DNA of 8,889 nucleotides from Candidatus Peregrinibacteria bacterium (GTDB taxonomy: Bacteria > Patescibacteriota > Gracilibacteria > UBA1369). The position numbers and the translations under genes are program-made. The number at the start of each line of letters is the position of its first letter. Positions within the stretch are counted from its first letter, which is position 1. The DNA is taken from contig JADLFY010000111.1 in assembly GCA_020849575.1 (NCBI GenBank), positions 1-8,889 of the forward strand, written 5' to 3'. This document shows, one piece after another, positions 5,760 through 8,889 of this stretch. The notes under the pieces are model-generated. The model had not been told where the DNA came from. It did not search any database and was given only the letters and a program-made list of their open reading frames with translations.

Positions 5760-6550
5760 TTTAAAATGTTAATTAATTTGTTAAAAAGATTAGGGTTCAT
5801 ATCAGAGTCATCGCTGACATTATCTAAATATTGCTGTAATCTGTTCAATCCCTGAATTATGTAAACATGGTTTTGATTTCCGCCATAATCCTTCATTTCT
5901 ACTGAATCAGGGTTAATATATAGGATTACCCTACGAACATGTATCCTTTCTACTCCATTTTCAAATAGATATTTCTCAAGTTGATTAGCACAATTTCCAA
6001 CAAAATCTCGCAAATCAATTCGAGATGGTATCCATTCAGAAATTTTTCTTGAGAAGTAAAATTGATGTTTTGCTGTGTAACTGTTTTTCGTATTCTGATA
6101 ATTCTTTACTTCAAGCAGGATAACACCTTTCGGGCCTACAATGACAAAATCCATGTCCCACTTTTCCCCTTTCAAAGAAAGGTTACGAAAAATATGGTAA
6201 GAATTCGGGTCTAAAATTTTTTGCAGCTCCGCATATATTAAATCCTCTCCCTTAAATCCTTTTTCTGCATTTCCCCAATCTTGATGAAATTTATTGAGCT
6301 TTGCATCTATCCTTTTTTCACACCAGCTCCATACTTTCAAAATTCCACTAATAAAAACAATCAGAATGATAGGAGTAACAATTAAATTGGGAATTGTAAA
6401 TTTTAATACGAATAAACGACTTAGAGACCAAGGCAAAACGAACAATAAATCAAGGGCTAAAATTATTAGGATTAAAGCTAAAATAACTAAAAATTTAGCT
6501 TTGTTTACGATATACTTTCTTTTTGCAAATGATAGTTTTAAGAAAGACAT
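5747..6550 (-). CDS. Membrane-anchored NERD (nuclease-related) domain protein
   Basis: A 267-residue protein with two N-terminal membrane helices (about 17-40 and 51-72) followed by a cytoplasmic NERD domain (about 98-215). The restriction-endonuclease-like core is visible: GFKGED (98-103, Glu102), MDFVIVGPKGVILLEVKN (133-150) with Asp134 and the E-x-K pair Glu147/Lys149, and a later Gln190 in NCANQ. These residues suggest an intact metal-dependent nuclease site. The biological role of NERD proteins is mostly unproven; some are linked to DNA processing or phage defence. The gene is very AT-rich (12 G+C in the 60 bases 6481-6540), lower than its neighbours, and sits at the 3' side of a tRNA gene, which may indicate acquisition. 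It starts at the ATG at 6550 with no Shine-Dalgarno, about 30 bases after an extended -10 promoter. It converges on the glycosyltransferase gene. Confidence 0.88.
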   Translation of the reverse strand: MSFLKLSFAKRKYIVNKAKFLVILALILIILALDLLFVLPWSLSRLFVLKFTIPNLIVTPIILIVFISGILKVWSWCEKRIDAKLNKFHQDWGNAEKGFKGEDLIYAELQKILDPNSYHIFRNLSLKGEKWDMDFVIVGPKGVILLEVKNYQNTKNSYTAKHQFYFSRKISEWIPSRIDLRDFVGNCANQLEKYLFENGVERIHVRRVILYINPDSVEMKDYGGNQNHVYIIQGLNRLQQYLDNVSDDSDMNPNLFNKLINILNSTA

Positions 6551-6586
6551 GGAATGTGGGAAAGTTGGTTTGCGAAATATCTCTTA

Positions 6587-6595
6587 ATTGTACCA
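6587..6595 (-). promoter_or_regulatory. Extended -10 promoter of the NERD gene
   Basis: On the minus strand TGG (6595-6593) directly precedes TACAAT (6592-6587), an extended -10 (TGnTAnAAT) with no good -35. Transcription would begin near 6580, about 30 bases before the ATG and 50 bases after the tRNA 3' end. This gives the gene its own promoter, although tRNA read-through is also possible. Confidence 0.5.
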
Positions 6596-6643
6596 CAAAA
6601 TAGAGTTGCCAGCCACGCAAATGCTCTTATTGATGAGAAAAAT

Positions 6644-6718
6644 TGGCAGGGGATGAGGGATTCGAACCCCCGAATGTCGCCTCCAAAGGGCGATGCCTTA
6701 CCACTTGGCCAATCCCCT
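6644..6718 (-). tRNA. tRNA-Gln (anticodon UUG), CCA encoded
   Basis: The minus strand folds into a full cloverleaf. The acceptor stem AGGGGAT/ATCCCCT pairs at all 7 positions, followed by discriminator G and a genome-encoded CCA (6646-6644). The D-arm is GCC-aagtggtaa-GGC, and the anticodon stem is TCGCC/GGCGA with loop CTTTGGA. This places TTG at positions 34-36 (plus-strand 6684-6686), reading CAA and, by wobble, CAG. The variable loop is CATTC and the T-arm GGGGG/CCCTC has loop TTCGAAT. A T-run (attttt) follows the CCA directly. Confidence 0.96.
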
Positions 6719-6762
6719 ACGCTTTTTTCGTAGTGCTTTCTTAAATGCCCGAGTGCGCAAAC

Positions 6763-6790
6763 AATTTAACAAATAAAAAGTCATTGTCAA
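6763..6790 (-). promoter_or_regulatory. Candidate promoter of tRNA-Gln
   Basis: On the minus strand a perfect TTGACA (6790-6785) is followed after 16 bases by TAAATT (6768-6763). Transcription would start about 40 bases before the mature tRNA 5' end, consistent with a processed precursor. It is back to back with the promoter region of the 6838 gene. Confidence 0.45.
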
Positions 6791-6815
6791 CCAGCAAGGC
6801 TCAGGCTAGAATTTC

Positions 6816-6821
6816 TATAAT
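6816..6821 (+). promoter_or_regulatory. -10 element of the secreted-protein gene
   Basis: A perfect TATAAT ends 16 bases before the ATG at 6838, so the message would carry a leader of about 10 bases with no Shine-Dalgarno. No good -35 sits 17 bases upstream (agcaag). This fits the short-leader style seen elsewhere in the window. Confidence 0.45.
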
Positions 6822-6837
6822 CAAATAAAAATCTCAA

Positions 6838-7638
6838 ATGATTAAGAAAATTTCAACATTAATGATGCTTAGTTTGTTGGCAATCGGAGGGATTGGACAA
6901 ATCTCTTATGCAGCCAGCAATACAGATGTTTTGGGACAATCCCCTTTTTATGTACTGGTAGAAATGGGTTGCGATGGCAGCAAATGTAATCCGGATACAT
7001 TGAGAAAAATTACCGGCAGTGTAGAGGCGACTGGGGCAAAGCTGGCTATAGCTAAGGGCATTGGAATCACTGCAAGCGAAACTTTGACCAATGAATTTGA
7101 TGACATTGGAAGAGAATCTGCAAAAATTGATTTTTCATTCTCCACTGCTTTCAAAAAAGGATTTGTATTAAAGGTTTTCCCTAATGCCGATTTTGATGAA
7201 AGTGCTGTTCTGGATTTCAAATATACAGAAGGTGGACTGAAACGCGCTGATCCCTATTTATGGCCATTTCTGGAGCGCGGATACTATGCCGATATGGATA
7301 CCAGTCTGGGATTAACCATGACGGTTATTGATTTTGCTGAGGGTGCAAATTTGTCGGCCCGCAATGCTGCTTTTAAAAATAAATTGCTGATACTTCCCAA
7401 ATTAATCAGCGTAGATGAATGGGCCCAGGCCAAAGCAGCTGAAGGGAAAATTGATCTGGATTTATATGGAAGATTTGCGCAATTAACTCATGATGCCTGG
7501 CTCAAGAATTATTCAGATGAAGATGTCTATTATTTCAACTGGAGATTTAATCGCCTGAAGAAGAATCTTAATGACAAAAAAGTCAGTCCTGTACTGTTTT
7601 ATGGAGGACTGAATGTTTTGATGAAAAGATTTAAATAA
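6838..7638 (+). CDS. Secreted protein of unknown function
   Basis: The 266-residue product begins with a classic Sec signal peptide: MIKK, a hydrophobic core (about residues 6-20), and a probable signal peptidase I site SYA|AS after residue 25. There is no lipobox, so it is not a lipoprotein. The mature part is soluble, with a CxxxxC pair (C45, C50) that could form a disulfide, a strand-rich middle (about 65-165) and an aromatic, helical C-terminal region (about 200-260, including a YYFNWRFNR segment). I recognise no family and see no enzyme motif. The start is fixed by the signal peptide and a TATAAT box just upstream. It converges on the small membrane protein gene with only 2 bases between the two stops. 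Confidence 0.8.
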   Translation: MIKKISTLMMLSLLAIGGIGQISYAASNTDVLGQSPFYVLVEMGCDGSKCNPDTLRKITGSVEATGAKLAIAKGIGITASETLTNEFDDIGRESAKIDFSFSTAFKKGFVLKVFPNADFDESAVLDFKYTEGGLKRADPYLWPFLERGYYADMDTSLGLTMTVIDFAEGANLSARNAAFKNKLLILPKLISVDEWAQAKAAEGKIDLDLYGRFAQLTHDAWLKNYSDEDVYYFNWRFNRLKKNLNDKKVSPVLFYGGLNVLMKRFK

Positions 7639-7640
7639 AG

Positions 7641-7910
7641 CTAATTTGCCGGCGTAGGAGTTGAGGCCTCAGCTTGTGGTGTAGAAGTGTTTACAGGAGA
7701 TGTATCAATGGTTGAGGTTGATTCTGTAGCTGAATCCGTGCTGGTGGTTATCTCTATTGGAGGTAGCTCTTCCTGACTGCTAAGATTCGCGGACATATTG
7801 GCATTAATTTGGTTGCTGCTAAAAAGTGGCAGGAAAACCTGGAGAATTATTAGCAAGGCTACCAGAGCGGCAAAGATTTTTGCCAGGCGGGTGCGGGTTT
7901 TTGCTTTCAT
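7641..7910 (-). CDS. Small membrane-anchored Ser/Thr/Pro-rich protein
   Basis: An 89-residue product with a basic N-terminus (MKAKTRTRLAK), one hydrophobic helix (about 12-30), and then a low-complexity tail rich in Ser, Thr, Pro, Glu and Ala with no Cys or aromatic residues. The positive-inside pattern predicts an N-in anchor with the tail outside; Ser/Thr-rich tails of this type often serve as cell-wall spacers or glycosylation sites (inference). The helix could be an uncleaved signal-anchor or a signal peptide. The gene starts 13 bases after the stop of the PKD protein on the same strand, so the two are probably co-transcribed and may function together at the cell surface. There is no Shine-Dalgarno before the ATG at 7910. 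It is short and could be over-called, but the topology pattern supports it. Confidence 0.7.
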   Translation of the reverse strand: MKAKTRTRLAKIFAALVALLIILQVFLPLFSSNQINANMSANLSSQEELPPIEITTSTDSATESTSTIDTSPVNTSTPQAEASTPTPAN

Positions 7911-7923
7911 GTTTTGGATAAGT

Positions 7924-8889
7924 TTATTGTACAGCGCCGGTTACCAGAATGTCTTTACTGAATTCGCTGACTACATTCTGAGCGTCGGACACTTCCAAAG
8001 TTACATGGTATGAACCTGCTTTGTCAAAAGTGTGGGTAGGTTTACGAATTCTAGAAGTTTCACCATCGCCGAAATCCCACAGATATTTGGCCACTGCACC
8101 CTGGGCACAACGTGGGTCAAATTCAACTGTAAGCGGAGCAGCTCCCTGATCAGGAGTCGGAGTGAAACATGACTGTAAAGCAATTGGACGTACATTGATA
8201 ATAATATCAGCTGAGCTGGTTTTGCCATCAGAAGACTTGGCCAAAACTTTGGCAGTGAAAGTGCCAATGGCTTCATATTTGTAACTGATTTGCGCTGCAC
8301 CAATCTGTTTAGCGGAACCATCGCCGAAATCCCATTCATAACTGGTGATTTGGCCGTCCGGATAAGTAGATGAAGAAGCATCAAAAGTAACAGTGAGAGG
8401 AGCATTACCTTCTACTTTATCGGCAATTACTCTGGCTGTTAAATCCTGAGCGGCTACCTTGATTACCAGGATAGCGCTGGATTCGTTACCGGCAGCATCA
8501 ATGGCTGTCAATGAAGCATTATAACTGCCCGGGGTTTTGTAAACATAAGTGGCAGTTGTACCAGCAGCATCGGATTTATTATCGCCATCGAAATCCCATT
8601 TATATTCAACGATATTTTTGTCTGGATCCTGTGAACCGGAAGCGTCGAAACTTACTTCAAAGGGAGCCTGTCCATTTAAAGATTTTTCGTTTCCAACCAA
8701 TCCCGGGTCAGTAGAAATGATTGCAGTTGGTGCAGATTCCTGGGTTTCAAGAGTGATTTTTTGGGCTGATTGTGAAGTTTTGTCGGTTTCGTCGGTTACT
8801 TTGAGAATTACTTCATAAAGTCCCGCTGATTTGTAGAGATGAGTGGCGGTTCTGGTGTTGGCTTTGGGTGAACCATCACCGAAATCCCA
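7924..8889 (-). CDS. PKD-repeat surface protein, N-terminus beyond the window
   Basis: The frame stays open to the last base of the window, so the TTG at 8700 is internal and the gene is 5'-truncated. Four PKD domains can be read, N- to C-terminal. The first is partial and enters at WDFGDGSP (8889-8866). The second is a WDFDGDNKSD variant with a calcium-loop-like Asp cluster (minus strand from about 8598). The third has WDFGDGSA (from about 8334) and the fourth WDFGDGET (from about 8079). Each ends in the usual Y-x(3)-G-x-Y/F turn before a final strand. PKD domains are immunoglobulin-like beta sandwiches of extracellular proteins that mediate adhesion, carbohydrate binding or spacing. The visible C-terminus (VTGAVQ) stops right after the last domain, with no membrane helix, sorting motif or enzyme domain; any catalytic domain or signal peptide must be in the missing part. 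Confidence 0.92.
   Translation of the reverse strand, partial: WDFGDGSPKANTRTATHLYKSAGLYEVILKVTDETDKTSQSAQKITLETQESAPTAIISTDPGLVGNEKSLNGQAPFEVSFDASGSQDPDKNIVEYKWDFDGDNKSDAAGTTATYVYKTPGSYNASLTAIDAAGNESSAILVIKVAAQDLTARVIADKVEGNAPLTVTFDASSSTYPDGQITSYEWDFGDGSAKQIGAAQISYKYEAIGTFTAKVLAKSSDGKTSSADIIINVRPIALQSCFTPTPDQGAAPLTVEFDPRCAQGAVAKYLWDFGDGETSRIRKPTHTFDKAGSYHVTLEVSDAQNVVSEFSKDILVTGAVQ
8062..8889. repeat. DNA-level repeat of the PKD WDFGDG codons
   Basis: The plus-strand 9-mer gaaatccca recurs at 8071, 8326, 8590 and 8881, extended to accatcgccgaaatccca at 8062 and 8317 and to accatcaccgaaatccca at 8872. The spacings of 255, 264 and 291 bases correspond to PKD units of 85, 88 and 97 residues. 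Codons outside this motif have diverged, so these are old tandem domain duplications rather than a recent DNA repeat. Confidence 0.8.

Noticed and set aside
6294..6587. 97-codon plus-strand frame opposite the NERD gene
   Set aside because: It is antisense to the membrane-helix region of a well-recognised NERD protein and has no domain of its own.
6644..6718. tRNA-Gln as a prophage or island attachment site
   Set aside because: No second copy of the tRNA 3' end and no integrase was seen in the window. Only the gene position is suggestive.
8001..8405. 134-codon minus-strand frame overlapping the PKD gene
   Set aside because: It is a Leu-rich shadow frame of clear PKD domains.
1..8889. CRISPR array, insertion sequence or toxin-antitoxin pair
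   Set aside because: No regularly spaced short repeats, transposase, terminal inverted repeats or recognisable toxin or antitoxin families were seen. The only repeats are those within the PKD domains.

Overview
The window is a moderately AT-rich bacterial segment with one conspicuously GC-rich island. It uses the standard bacterial code: TGA serves as a terminal stop in two genes and TGG encodes Trp. Most genes have no Shine-Dalgarno sequence, and several appear to be transcribed with very short or no leaders. With the exported, coiled-coil and PKD-repeat surface proteins and many small unrecognised genes, this would fit a Candidate Phyla Radiation (Patescibacteria)-like genome. That placement is an inference from style, not from a marker gene.

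Layout. 1-956 (+): 3' part of an EnvC/NlpD-like coiled-coil plus M23 peptidoglycan peptidase, cut by the window edge. 912-1484 (-): a six-helix membrane protein resembling DUF1405/YpjA, whose tail overlaps the M23 gene. 1509-2865 (+): endonuclease III (nth) followed after 4 bases by 2,3-BPG-dependent phosphoglycerate mutase (gpmA). The DUF1405-like gene and nth start 24 bases apart, with overlapping -10 elements. 2873-2903 is a very strong GC hairpin. 2915-3529 (-) is an unrecognised basic protein in a GC-rich island with its own promoter-like and Shine-Dalgarno-like signals. 3530-3938 is a divergent control region. 3939-4718 (+) is an unrecognised helical, charged protein behind a near-consensus sigma-70 promoter. 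4787-5668 (+) is a membrane-associated family 2 glycosyltransferase. 5747-6550 (-) is a membrane-anchored NERD nuclease-domain protein, very AT-rich. 6644-6718 (-) is tRNA-Gln(UUG) with encoded CCA. 6838-7638 (+) is a secreted protein of unknown function. 7641-7910 (-) is a small membrane-anchored Ser/Thr/Pro-rich protein, directly downstream of 7924-8889 (-), a protein of at least four PKD domains whose N-terminus lies beyond the window.

Functionally the window mixes housekeeping genes (base-excision repair, glycolysis, tRNA) with envelope genes (M23 peptidase, glycosyltransferase, PKD protein, secreted protein). Three loci have no recognised family: the GC-rich gene at 2915-3529, the 259-residue protein at 3939-4718 and the secreted protein at 6838-7638. 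The GC-rich island and the signals around its start are the most unusual part. No CRISPR array, insertion sequence, riboswitch or complete defence operon was seen.
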